Positions 10,238 to 22,017 of a DNA stretch of 64,000 nt are shown one piece after another. A program made the position numbers and the translations under genes. The notes under the pieces are model-generated. The model was not told the DNA's origin. It made no database searches and was given only the letters and a program-made list of their open reading frames with translations. Within the stretch, counting starts at the first letter, position 1; each line of letters begins with the position of its first letter. Source of the DNA: Sambucus nigra (Eukaryota > Streptophyta > Magnoliopsida > Dipsacales > Adoxaceae); assembly GCA_949130495.1 (NCBI GenBank), contig OX422207.1, forward strand, positions 709,004,456 to 709,068,455, given 5' to 3'.

Positions 10238-12802
10238 CAATACCTATTTATTATTTATACTCATTAATGTATGAAAATTGTAGTAAACACGAAACCCTGA
10301 CACATACGAGTAATCGTACATTTTTCTGAATATATTTGGACTCGTTGTCGGTTTTTCAAAATAAAATTATCAATTTAAAAAATATATATTTAAACGAGCT
10401 ACAACACCAAACGACTCGAAGTTATGTCATTTTTACAATCCAAAACAATATTACAAGTCATATTTATTATAATTGTGATTATGCATGCATTTGACTATTT
10501 AATTTGTTTAATTTTGGAAGTGGAATGATCACTGGATTATTGTTCAAATGAACGGGTGGAATTTTTGAGGTTTTTCTAATTTTAATTATGTATAGAACAC
10601 TAATTTTATAACTACCCATACCGAATATTGACACTCAGATAATATAAAATATTGCAGATATGGACTACTATTTTTAATTAAAGTACGCAATTAGACTCGG
10701 ACCAACTTTGGAAATTAATATTTTTTTGAATCACATATCGGGATAGAACCCGAAAATAGGTCGTTGCGTTCAAAATTGAAGATTTTGTTAAAATAGTTAA
10801 ATCGAATATTTTATCAGGATAATATTTTAAATTTTTATTTATTCAATTTATTTGGACAAAATGAATCCTTTGATTCCAATTAAAGCAAATTTTTCTAGAA
10901 AAATGATATTATTCAAATAGCGAGTTACCACATAAACCTTATTTATGAAATTCAGAATGTTACTAATTTGATTAAGGAATTAGAGAAAGTTTGTTATGCC
11001 ACTAATGTACTTGTGAGAAATATATAAACAAATATTCGACAGTTACTTTTATCTCCAATTATCTAGATTAATTACTTGTGTGTATTTGTTACTACCCTAA
11101 GCCTCTAGACATATATTTATGGGCTATTTGTTTAGAAACCATTCGCAGCCTTTGACCTCATGTAGCCCCTGATAGTTCTATTTTTAGCAATATCATCATG
11201 TATTATTATGCTTATCTCCCTGTGACTTTTGAATCAAATTTATTATTGTATTCTTGATGTTATTATCGGGAAAATCCAGATTCTGTTTAAAAAAAATTAT
11301 TTTTCTATTCTTCTTTTAGAATTAGAGTCATCTACTGAGCAACGTTTTGTTTATTCCCTATTTTTCAGTTCTTTTTATCAGGTACCTATAGGCTATGATG
11401 AATATTTTAGAGATTAGTTGATACATAGAAGCAATGGAAAGTCATATTATGAGAAAAGGAGCATAGTTTGTCAAGAGAAATAATTTTGTATATAAGTTTG
11501 TAATAAGAATAAATTCTTAGATTTTAGTTGTAACCCATTCGAGTATCAATCAATCCATCAGTTATTTTAGTATTTCATATATATTTGTGGTTTTAATTTA
11601 TTATCCGGTTACCCTCATGCTCAGAAAATCGGGATGTGACACGTGTGTTGTGAAGTAAGACTATAGTGACATAAACCAATTTTAACCTGTCCATTTGCAG
11701 AAGTAGCTTCTGGACACTATATGCTTGTACAAAACATACTATTTAAAGTTAAGTTACATGACTCCAAATATATATTTGTTGGCAGGAAAATGAAAATTAT
11801 TCGTTAAATAAGATTTGGGACTCTCCATCATTAGCGTGTACAATAGTTGTACACGCCAATGATGGAGAGTCCCAAATCTTATTTAACGAATAATTTTCAT
11901 TTTTCTGCAAATAAATATCGAAGTGGAGTCATTTAAGACAACTTTTGATAGTTTGATTTGTTTAATGGAATACTAGGGGAATAGACACCTTTCACGAGAT
12001 GCCTAGTTTGGGAATAGAGTCCATTCAGTTTGAGATTGGACCACATTGACCCAACTCAGTTTTCATGAGTTTATGTACATATAAATCTATTAATCAATTT
12101 CACTGTTACAATTTCCATAAAATGAAGGCAAATTAATGTCTCCCATGGGAAAAAATCAACATTATTGATATTCTAAAAATTTGTTAACTCTACGTAGGTG
12201 ATGAGTTTCCAACATTTAAGGATATCGGTAATGCTAATTTTATCCCATGTGGGACGTTAATTCCAGCTTCATTTTATGACAATTGTATCAATGAAAGTAA
12301 TCAACAAATGTACATGTACACGAATATGTTGGAGGCTCCATAATTGATTTGGTCGAATCACACATTCAAAAGACTCTATTTATTGGCCTTCTTGGATTGC
12401 AGGAACCCAATATTCTTTACTTTAACTAAAATTTATATATAATGATGTCATAATCTCTTAAATGACCTAAATGGTAGAAGAAATATCAGATAGTTCTTTG
12501 TTGTTTGTTTAGTTGTTGGATAGTATGTTGGATTTCTTGGATAAAATGATAAGAGGAGTACGAGAAAATTATTGGTCATTGGATGGATAATTGGTTGTTA
12601 GATAGAATATTGGATAGTAGGAGCACCTCGTGCGTGTCCAACGTAACACGTAGTAAACAAGCATGTAATCACGGGACTCTCATTTTGAGAATAGGATCCG
12701 AGTTTGAAAGTATGTACACTTAGGCCTAAAAATGTGTCATGAGTAGGTAGAAACCACCAATAGAACCCAAACAACACCGCGAGTGGCACGGACATCTCAT
12801 TA
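10238..12802. other. noncoding AT-rich sequence
   Basis: No coding homology on either strand. An LTR-like terminal phrase (tcgggatgtgaca) occurs near 11630-11641, but no matching LTR start was identified. The notable feature is the hairpin at 11728-11964. Confidence 0.6.
11728..11964. repeat. large near-perfect inverted repeat (hairpin)
   Basis: Core arms at 11791-11843 and 11847-11899 (53 bp each) differ at one position and are separated by only 3 bp (TAG). Imperfect complementarity continues outward to about 11728 and 11964, giving arms of about 115 bp. It has the shape of a foldback MITE or a long-stem small-RNA precursor. No target-site duplication could be assigned. Confidence 0.95.
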
Positions 12803-14930
12803 TGACACCCCAACTGTTTTAATCTCAGTTGATCAATCCTTTATCAAAATAAAATAGGATTATCATATGGATTATTGTTAGCATCACTGTCGAAAACGAA
12901 ATTAATTACTAATAACCTATTAGGCCCGGTGTCAAATTTTAATCTTTTCAATCTTGTTAACCTAAACACACAATAAATCAATCCACACAATTTATATACA
13001 CATCAACTGAAATAAATAAACAATAACATATAACTCTCGGTAAAACATTAATACAACCATATCGAATAGGCGCAAACAAAAATGTGAAAAATAATAAAAA
13101 TGACAACAGTTGGGCAACATGCCTGTAATAACCGTTACTTTTGAGTAATTATTTTTATATAATTTTGCGGAGTAAGGTAATTATATAAAATGATGGAAGT
13201 TGGAGTAAATATTATTTTAAGAGATTAATGTGACAACGCGCTCAAAATAATAACGGGTGGCCAGCCTTATACTACATTAAATCAGGCATCTCAGATGGCT
13301 CAGTCTCAACATAAACTGATAATACTAAATAATATAAGGCTAACTATCTGAAACTATTAAAAGCGGATGTCAAAAAGATTTAAAACTTTTATTTAACACC
13401 AACGAAAAACAACCATGCAACCAACAATACAACATCTAACTATGATGAGTGATATAACAAACTTTACAATATGTAAAGAAATGAATGCAATAGTACAACA
13501 AAATGTACAAAGTAAATTACCCGAATATGATGTTGGGTCACAGACAGTACAATAATCTGAGAAAGAAAATATAAAAGTGTTAATCTACAACACTTGAGTA
13601 TAAACACTATATACAAACTAAATCCTAATCAAGATATAGAAAAGATAGGAATCGACTGAGACAAAGTGCCGCAACAGTTCGCTACTGCCACAGCTCCATG
13701 AATACACTGGATGGGTAAACATCAATGGCGACCTTACGGAGGAACACCTAAAAGCATACAATATGTATACATAGGAGGACAAAATATAAACGGGTTAGAG
13801 CCCGAGTTGAAAACATTTTATAGCAAGTGCATTAAAATGCATAATAATTATAAATGCATTATTACATGATTAAGGTGGAGTCGCACTCTCCCTAAAATCC
13901 AACTCACCCCTCAACTAAAGCGCGCAACTAAACGTATGCACGTGATCTCCAAATAAATGCCCAATTCTAATTAGAATCATCTAACTTATCTCCTAATCTA
14001 CACTTATTTAAATTCCATCTAAATCATATATTTTAACTTTTAATATTGTGGTTCTTGTGTATTTGTTCACTTACTTAACATATAGGGTTTACATACCCAT
14101 TCTCATACTAACATTTTCACAATACATAAACATTCTCTTTACTAGAATTTCTCATATTCTAGTTATGCCAATAATATACAATTATACAGATAAGTTATTA
14201 GCATCTAAGTTCTAAGGACTAAACATTTCCCAATTCTCAATACTGCATTGCGTTTCATGCCTGGGACGTCTCGCAAAAGCGAAATCCAAACAAGGAACCC
14301 CCCCATTACACTACTCCTAACAGTATTGATTTTTGAGATTCATTATGCCCTCAATGCATGATGCATGTAACCCAAATTCTTATTACCCCACTTTAATTAA
14401 TTAATTTATTCCCAATTATCAACAGTGCACTACATTTCGTCCATGGGACGTCTCGCCGAAGCGAAATCCAAACAAGGAACCCCCTAATACACTACTTCTT
14501 GGCATTGTCGATCGTCGAGATACATATAATATATAAGTATGAGCATTAAGGACTAACTTCTCCTCACTACCAACATTACACTGCGTCTCATGCGTGGGAC
14601 ATCTCGCCGAAGCAAAATCCAAACAAGGAACCCCCCGTTACACTACTCCTTGGCAATGTTGGTCGTTGAGCTCCATTAAGCCCTCGATACCCAAGTAACC
14701 AATCACATCAATAATATATAACCATCCAAACGAGCTATAACTCGAGGATGCAGGCTCATAATGCTATCATCTTCTAGTTTCCCAAACCACGTAGCAAACT
14801 GGGAACCACCTGGTGGGGTTCAACGGCACCCACCTATTGATCAACTCACGCACACAACGTCCCACGAAGAGGTCATAGCTCCTAACCGGCAAGTGAGAAA
14901 GACAAATTTGGAAGATGAAACTCATGTATA
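12803..14930 (-). mobile_element. reverse-oriented Ty3/gypsy (chromovirus-type) LTR, probably solo
   Basis: Read on the minus strand, the end at 12803 gives the same LTR 3' terminus as the plus-strand copy ending at 21393. Both have a CGACAGTGATGCTAA phrase, AATAAAGGATTGATyrCC-like text and GGGGTGTCA. Further in, near 13785-13800, it shares the 'GGGCTCTAACCCG' block that precedes a polypyrimidine-to-'CAGGTG' segment in the other LTRs. No gag or pol lies beside it. The LTR start (near 14930) is not defined and other insertions may be nested within. Confidence 0.6.
14238..14690. repeat. three diverged tandem units with inverted edges inside the reversed LTR
   Basis: Units begin near 14238, 14421 and 14569. 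Each contains a conserved block (GTCTCGCCGAAGCGAAATCC-type, then CAAACAAGGAACCCCC). Each unit is bounded by short inverted repeats: CAATACTG/CAGTATTG in the first and CCAACATT/AATGTTGG in the third. Spacing is about 150-180 bp. Confidence 0.8.
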
Positions 14931-15023
14931 TAGGTATATGTAACTAGTAATGTTGTTTGAGAATTTGAGAATCGTTAATGGAGTTTTGGACAAATTTGGA
15001 AGATGAAACCCATAGGTTGAAAT

Positions 15024-15128
15024 TGCAGTTTCTGGGCAAGAACTGCTTGATCGATCGATCGACCCAAGAACATCGATCGATCGATCGCCCCCTTTGCTCG
15101 ATCGATCGACCCCTCCGGGAAAACTGCA
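15024..15128. repeat. GATC-palindrome array flanked by inverted repeats
   Basis: Three runs of GATCGATCGATC-type sequence (15048-15064, 15072-15088, 15098-15112) each end in ACCC or GCCCC. They are enclosed by TGCAGTTTCTGG (from 15024) and CCGGGAAAACTGCA (to 15128), which are inverted relative to each other. Confidence 0.85.
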
Positions 15129-15956
15129 TATGTGTTTCCATTTTGTTTAATCCGATTTAAATACGTGGGAACCCTTGATTATTATCTATAGAGTATAATG
15201 GGTCGCGAGGAGGACCAGTAGGGTCTAAATAGACTCCGTTGAATGAAATTTAATATGGGATGAAATTTTGGTCTAACTGGGAATTTCATTACAGATTAGA
15301 GAGTGTGCGTAAGTTCGTTAATGAATTGAGGGAATCGTGAAAGACTTAGACCAGAAGGTTAGAGAGGGTATACCTACTGAAATTGTATTTATCAAGAGAG
15401 AATACTTCAAGACATGAGAAGTAAGTATCAAATAAATTATGAGTGGTAATAAAAGATATAAATCCCTTAAGCGAAATAATTAGATAAAATTTTACTAAAT
15501 ACTGTTAATAATAATTATGGGTTGTGGGCGAACCTTATTGGAAATTGTGTATCTATATATGGTCGTGTGATTGTGTTCATATATGAAATACTTTATTTGT
15601 GAATAATCCTACATGTGCTACTTGCTATCACGGGGGTTGACGTACCGGGACAGTCATATCTCGATGGGACCTTTGCGAGGGATATTGACTTGTACCCTAG
15701 AACGTAGGTTTCCTTCGTATAGGCTATCTGAGTGATAGTCAGACGGTCCTAAGGGACGTGAGGGTTATGTGCTGACATCTTAGTGACTTGGAACTATGCT
15801 TCGCCTCCATTTTTTGTGTATTGTGTTAGTACAGTTCGAAAGTGATTCCGAACTAGTATTTCCCTTAGTACGAGTGATACGGGGATTTGATAGCAGAGTA
15901 TGCCAGAACCATAGAATTTATATGGGTTGCCGATATTATATATAATATATGAGTGA

Positions 15957-15959
<3 letters not shown>

Positions 15960-16022
<63 letters not shown>
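15960..16022. repeat. (TA)n microsatellite in LTR copy 1
   Basis: About 62 bp of uninterrupted TA repeat, at the position where LTR copy 2 has only a short AT tract (about 20373-20391). Confidence 0.95.
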
Positions 16023-16025
<3 letters not shown>

Positions 16026-16415
16026 AAACTTTCTACTGTGCGTATAAGTAGTTAAGTAATGAATAAATGCTCCAACTTTATAATAAGTGTTCGGGAACTT
16101 TGTAACGATATGGTGTTGCTCTAAGAAACGTAATAAATATCGAAGATAATGATTTTCTAAAACTAAATGTCATAACCTTTCAACTTCTCGTTATAAAACT
16201 TTATGGAAAAATAAGTTAGATAAACTAATGAGTTTAGTAGTACGGTAGGCGTGCGCACTAGATGAGAGGCGAGAATTCTCAAGAGAGTGTCACATACTAA
16301 CATGGCTGTTACATTAGCCGGTAATCATTTTAAATACTTGCTAAACTATTTTAAACTGTTTTACACTCGGGTTCTAACCCGTTTTCTGTCATCTTCTCTC
16401 TCTCTATGGTGTGTG

Positions 16416-16422
<7 letters not shown>

Positions 16423-16467
<45 letters not shown>
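16423..16467. repeat. (AT)n microsatellite in LTR copy 1
   Basis: About 45 bp of AT repeat immediately before ACAGGTGCC. LTR copy 2 has a short TATATATATGTATATATTA at the same place (20830-20848). Confidence 0.95.
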
Positions 16468-16470
<3 letters not shown>

Positions 16471-17009
16471 GTGCCCAGGCACAGGGGTGTCATGCTTAGG
16501 TTCTTTGGATTGGACGTGCTGTAGCTTATGGGAAGTTGTGGGGTCTTGCTTAGATGACCTCTTCATTGATTCAATTTCTATTTTAGTTTTCATAATTAGG
16601 GCATGTGTCGCCCGATTTCCTATCCCGTTGGATTTGTCAGAGATTTATTGTTATGTTATTTCTAGTATTTGGTACCTTTAGGAGTTAAGTCTTGTCAGGA
16701 TGATTTCATTTATAGTTCATAACTTGGGTTAGTTTATCTAGATGGTTTGATTCTTGTGTGGTGATTGTCATCCTTATTATTTATGTGATTATTAAATTGT
16801 TGATTATTAAAAATGTTTTCATATTGAATTTTAAATAAAATGTAAATAAGACTTTAAATTGTTTAGACACTTAGCTTAATTATTTAGGGTGTTTAAGTTG
16901 GAAATTTTATTCTGCGACAGTGATGCCAAGAATGAACCAACCGTTCACCTTGATTTTAATGTAATAAAGGACTGATCACCCGGTATTTAATTAGGCGGGG
17001 TGCCATAGG

Positions 17010-17021
17010 TGGTATCAGAGC
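17010..17021 (+). promoter_or_regulatory. primer binding site (tRNA-Met type), copy 1
   Basis: TGGTATCAGAGC, the standard plant Ty3/gypsy tRNA-iMet complement, three bases after the LTR end. Confidence 0.9.
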
Positions 17022-17192
17022 ATCAGGTTCTAGTGTCCTTTGGGATCTGTACGGCTTATTTTGTTTCTAGCTTAGCGTATTTGATTTAGAGCCCTATTTT
17101 AGGACTGTTGTATTCTTGTGTATACGCTTACGTCTTCAACTATTTGAGATTTGATAATAACTGTAGACTAATAAACTTCCTTCTCATTTTAG

Positions 17193-18153
17193 ATACCTCC
17201 GAGATGCGCACCCCAAGACAGGAATGCCCAACCCAAGCAGCCAGCAACTCCAGCTCAGGGAATGATGAACGCAACTGAAGTGGCTGCCATTCTTGCTCAG
17301 GCGGTGAATGCCGCATTAGCGATTGTGCAGCAGGCTCCACCCTAGGTTCAGGCAGTAGTGCCAGTACCGCTACAGCTTCCCACTACATGGGAGTGGGTTA
17401 GGGATGCCTTTCAGAAGGAGCATCCCCCAGATTTCTCGGGTAGCTCGGACATAGTAGTCATAAGCCAATGGAAGAAGGATATCCAGAGGCATCTGCGCAT
17501 GTATGAGTGCACCGACGTGCATAAATAGTTATTGGCTTCCTTGAATCTAGTTGGGGACACTTTTCAGTGGCGGGAGTCCACCACCACCTTCGATAAGAGG
17601 GACAACATCAAGATTCAGTCATTTTGGGTGCAATTTGACCGCAAGTACTTTCCATTCGTCGTGCAGACTAAGACGAGTCAAAAGTTACTGAATCTTAAAC
17701 AGAAGGGTATGACAGTTGTTGAGTACGAGGAGGAGTTCACCAGACTTCTCACTATAGTGCTGGATGAGGCACCCACTGAGGAGAAGAAGATACTATTGTT
17801 TGTATATGGATTGACCGGGAGGATCCGTCAGCGCCTCATAGGCAATCTATCATTGAGTAATTACACTGACGTACTCAACGCTGGTTTGTTATAATGTCAG
17901 GATCACCTCTTCCATCAGTAGGGGAACAAACGAGCAGGGGAGTCCGGCCAGCATGGCAGGACAGGGTGCAGTAGTACTGGTGGGGCACCAGCATCCCAGG
18001 GACAGACCTATCACAGTGAGAAGAGTTCCCATCAGGCGGACCCTGATAAGAGATGCCGATCAGGTGATTCCAGATAGGGATTTAGAGGGATTTAGACAGG
18101 GTCAGCAGGGCCAGTCTAATCATCTAGGTCAGCAAGGCCAACACCTTCAGTAG
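17193..18153 (+). pseudogene. chromovirus gag remnant, copy 1
   Basis: Aligns with the second gag at 21579. The start codon position reads ATA instead of ATG. The frame continues through A-I-L-A-Q-A-V-N-A-A-L, H-P-P-D-F-S-G, R-H-L-R-M-Y-E-C and a Ty3-gag core (V-E-Y-E-E-E-F-T-R-L, A-P-T-E-E-K-K). TAG stops occur in P-P-[stop]-V-Q and H-K-[stop]-L-L, both where the sister copy has CAG or a related codon. The last third is frameshifted. No zinc knuckle or pol follows before the next LTR at 18418, so the internal region is only about 1.4 kb. Confidence 0.85.
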
Positions 18154-18417
18154 CAGGGTAAGGTGGGTGCATGTGTTAATAGTCTAGGTTTGTATAGGTT
18201 TATCTAGAGTCTCCTAAGTCTTGGTTTGGTTTAAAGACTTTGGACCGGTTTATGAGTATGTATGCTGATTTTTTCCGGTAGTGTGTATGGTTTTGGGCCC
18301 GTGTGATATTTCTAGTAGATTGTTGCTTGTGAATTATATGATGGGGTTGGGGTTGGATTTTTTTTTAAGCCTATGTGCCTTTTGGCAGCCTGTTGATTTT
18401 TGGTTTTGGTGTACGCC

Positions 18418-21393
18418 TGTAATACCCCGTATTTTTATGCTATATTAATTTGGGGATTTATTAAATTTAATGTGAATTAATTATTTAATAAAAAATCCGG
18501 AAATTAATTATGTTATAATTATTAACGTGATGAGAGTTAGTAATTATGGGAAAATTTGTTGAATATTACTAATGAGCAAAGTAATATATAATAGTGGTCA
18601 TATTAAATGTCACGAGTTAATAAAATGACAATTTTAGAAATTTGAGTCGGGACGTGCCCGTGTCGCGTCGGGACTAAATATTGATAAATAAAAGTAAATA
18701 TTTTATAAGTTGTCCGTATGGTCGTTTTGAGTGCGCCAACGTGTCCGAAAGGGTCGAGATAGTCAGAAAAGTATACCCGGGGGTTGGATTTGGGTCTCGG
18801 GGCGTTTTTAGGCCTAATTATTACCCCGGGAGGGCATTTTAGTCATTTTGTATTTTTGGGTAATTAAACCCACGAAACTTAAAGGGGTTATATCAGATGT
18901 TTAGGTTATCTCCTAGGGTTAGATAACTCAAAATACTAGAACGGCCATTGGAGAGGAGAGGAGAGAGCTCTCAAGGCATTCCAAGGTTCAAAACTCAACC
19001 GTTTGCACCGCCGCCACCGCCAATGCGTAGATTGCGAGACGGGGAACGCAACCACACCAAATTCAACACCAAACCAGATTTCTGAAAATCCCAGGCAAGT
19101 GTTTATATTGCTTATTTCGTTGATGCATCTTTCATATTTGTTTAGGAATGATTAGGATGAATTGTATGGAAGAAAAACCCAATTTGAGATAGGAAATTGC
19201 ATGTAGTGATGACTTAAATGATATTCTGGAAACCTTTTGTGATGTAGAGGATTAAACCACGAAATTTTGATGTTGTATAAGAAGGAAACCTTAGAGCCAA
19301 TCAGAATAAAGGAGGCAAATTCGCGCATCAGGCCCCTCGAACAGGTTCGCATGAACCCCAAACCGGTTTACCCCCCAAACCGGTTCGCCCCTGGGTTCGC
19401 GAATGTTTGCTGGTCTGGGGTGCTTTTTCTTCAATTCAACACTTAGAATTTTTTTTTTTGTTTTCTTTCCTTTCTTCCTTGGATTTTTCTTCAACTTCAA
19501 TGGGTCATAACTATTCAACCGTAGCTCGGATTTGGGTGTCGTTTCTTCCAGTGTTCTCGTTGTTTCGAGCTCTTCAACTTTCCAGTTGACTCCTCCTTCG
19601 GGATCTGGCTACAGAATTACCAAAATGCCCTTGAACTTTCCTTCTTAGCTATTCTTTCATTGTCTCGCTTTCTCTTTTGCGCTTCTTGCATAATTAACCT
19701 GTAAAACCAATAAGAGAAGCACGAAATACTTGCCAACGAAGATTAGTAGCATAAATGTGCGTCAAATCCATATAGGTTACATCACTCGGGTTCACAAATG
19801 CACTGAAATTAGGGGAATAAATATACAATATTTATGTCCAATCACGTAGTAAGTTGGAAAAACCCTTCGAATTAAAGTTAGAAACGAACCATTATACTTG
19901 ATATATAATAATGGGAAAATAAGGATAAATGTTGTGAATGTGAGTTATGGGATAAACCTAAATTGATATAATAAAATTGGTATATTTATATGATTGTGTA
20001 TGCATATATTATATACTTGTGAAAATCATGCCCGTGCTACTTGCTATCCCTGAGGTTTCCGCACTGGGACGATCTTATCTCGTGTGCCTTATGGGGGATA
20101 TTGACTCGTACCCTAGAAGATAGAAATCCTAGGTACAGGCTATCGAATCGGTAGTCACGGTCCTAAGAGACGTGAGGGTATGTACTGACCTCTTGGACTT
20201 GGAAACTATGCTTCGCCTCAATATTGTTTGTGTATGTATTTATACAGTTCGAGAGTGATTCCGAACTTGTATTCCCTTTAGTATGATTGATACGGGGATT
20301 GGATAGCAGAGTATGCCCGCACCATAATTTTTATGTGGGGTGCTGTTAGAATATATATATTATACGAGTATTTAATATATATATATATATAAACTTCTGA
20401 AATTTGGGAAACTGCCTACTGTGTTATGGTAAGTAAGACATGTGAAATGACTCAAATTGGAAATACTTGTTTTGAAAAGTATAATATGATATTGAAAAAC
20501 TTTATGAATCAATAAAGTTAAAATGAGCGTTTTGTATTAAATGAAATTATCCTTTTAAACCATGATGTTGTTAAATCATAAATCTTGAGAGTCACCTAAG
20601 ATAAGTTAAATCCTTGGGGAAAGATAGTATGATATATGATGAGATAAACCATTGGGAAGGTTAGTGCGATAGGAGTGCACATTAGAAGAGAGGTGGGAAT
20701 TTCTCAAGAGAGTGTCGCACTAATATGTTGTTGCATTGGCCTGTATCAATTTAAATACTTGCTAAACGAATTTTTAAATCATATACACTATCGGGCTCTG
20801 ACCCATTTCTATTCCTCTTTCTCTCTTGTATATATATGTATATATTACAGGTGCCTAGCCACAGGGGCGTCTTGCTTAGGATCCCTGGGAAGGAACGTGC
20901 TGCAGCTTAGGTGGGAGTTGCAGGCCACTTGATTAGACGATTTCATTTACTTGATTCCACTTCTATCATTCTCAGTTATTAGGGCATGTGTCTCCCTTTC
21001 CACTATTTATCTGTTTTATTGGGACAATTGTATTTCAGTTATTTGTAGTACTGTTACTTTGGGATTTATTCAGCATGCGTGTTTTACTTTAAGTTTTAAA
21101 TACTGGGATTTAGTTGTTGAATGTTTAAATTAATTGGATTATATGTTCCAGGATTATTGTGGTGAGATTCTTTAAATATTAAATTGGTGTAGATAATTAA
21201 ATCTTTATTTTCAAAATAAAATTTGGAAAGAAATGTTTAAAATTGGTTTTGACACTTAGCTTAATTAAATAGGGTGTTAAATTTGGAAAAGTTATTTTTA
21301 CGACAGTGATGCTAAGAATGAACCAACTGTTTACCTTGATTTTAATTTAATAAAGGATTGATTGCCCGGTATTTAATTAGGCGGGGTGTCACA
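18418..21393 (+). mobile_element. chromovirus-type Ty3/gypsy LTR (copy 2, 2.98 kb)
   Basis: Starts TGTAATACCCCG and ends TGTCACA, followed by GGTGGTATCAGAGC. The 3' half matches LTR copy 1. A leader-like tract (about 18950-19100, GAGAGGAGAGGAGAG then a CCGCCGCCACCGCC run) suggests the transcribed region. Two AACCGGTT palindromes (19361-19368, 19378-19385) sit where copy 1 has the GATC array. It serves as the 3' LTR of the fragment to its left and the 5' LTR of the fragment to its right, so three LTR-type boundaries and two gag fragments are stacked. Confidence 0.85.
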
Positions 21394-21395
21394 GG

Positions 21396-21407
21396 TGGTA
21401 TCAGAGC
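21396..21407 (+). promoter_or_regulatory. primer binding site (tRNA-Met type), copy 2
   Basis: TGGTATCAGAGC two bases after the LTR end at 21393. Confidence 0.92.
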
Positions 21408-21578
21408 ATCAGGTTCTAGTGTCCATAGGATCTGTACGGCTTATTTTCGCTTTCAGCTTAACGTTTTTTCTATAGAGCCCTATTTTTAGGATTGTTGTAT
21501 TTCTGCTTTTACGTTTACGTCTTCAGCCATTTGGGATTTGATAATGACTGTAGACTAATAAACTTCTTCACGTCTCAG

Positions 21579-21996
21579 ATGCCTCCGAGACGTGCACTGA
21601 AGGATAGGCGTGCCCAGGCCGAGCAGCCAGCAGCTCCGGCACAAGGCACTATGAATGCTAATGAAGTAGCCGCCATTGTTGCTCAGGCGGTGAATGCCGC
21701 GCTAGCGGTGGTTCAACAGGCTCCACCCCAGATTCAGGCAGTGGCGATAGTACCAGCACAACTTCCATCTGCATGGGAGAGGGTTAGGGATGCTTTTCAG
21801 AAGGCGCATCCCCCGGAGTTCTCTGGTTGCTCAGATATCGTCACAGTCAGCCAATGGAATAAAGACATCCAGCGGCATCTTCGTATGTATGAGTGCACTG
21901 ACGTGCAAAGGCAATTATTGGCTTCCTTTAAGCTGGTGGGGGCCGCTTTGCAGTGGTGGGAGTCCACTACCACCTTGGAGGAGAGGGACACGATCC
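21579..21996 (+). pseudogene. chromovirus gag 5' fragment, copy 2
   Basis: ATG at 21579 opens a basic N-terminus (M-P-P-R-R-A-L-K-D-R-R), an Ala-rich stretch, then H-P-P-E-F-S-G, W-N-K-D-I-Q-R-H-L-R-M-Y-E-C and L-Q-W-W-E-S of the Ty3 gag core. It carries no stop, but is cut abruptly after about 139 codons at the filler junction. It lacks the zinc knuckle and all of pol. Compared with copy 1 it is less decayed at the start. Confidence 0.9.
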
Positions 21997-22017
21997 CTTC
22001 TGAAAGGCATCCCTAAC
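21997..22017 (-). repeat. 21-nt inverted filler copied from gag
   Basis: These 21 bases are the exact reverse complement of 17397-17417 in gag copy 1 (and differ at one base from the same site in copy 2). They lie precisely between the end of gag homology and the start of the unrelated minus-strand pseudogene. This is the footprint of templated end joining. Confidence 0.92.

Larger units (their letters stand above)
14950..17007 (+). mobile_element. chromovirus-type Ty3/gypsy LTR (copy 1), 5' boundary unclear
   Basis: From about 15610 to 17007 it parallels the LTR at 20030-21393 block by block: TGCTACTTGCTATC, GATATTGACT.GTACCCTAG, CCTAAG.GACGTGAGGG, ATACAGGTGCC..GGCACAGGGG, CGACAGTGATGC, and a GGCGGGGTG terminus. 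It ends just before a tRNA-Met-type primer binding site at 17010-17021. The left part (14950-15600) matches copy 2 only weakly, so the two LTRs probably belong to related subfamilies or copy 1 is truncated. Confidence 0.7.

Noticed and set aside
16287..16681. ORFs of 70-91 aa on both strands across the AT microsatellite
   Set aside because: AT repeats are open in several frames (Ile/Tyr runs); there is no coding evidence.
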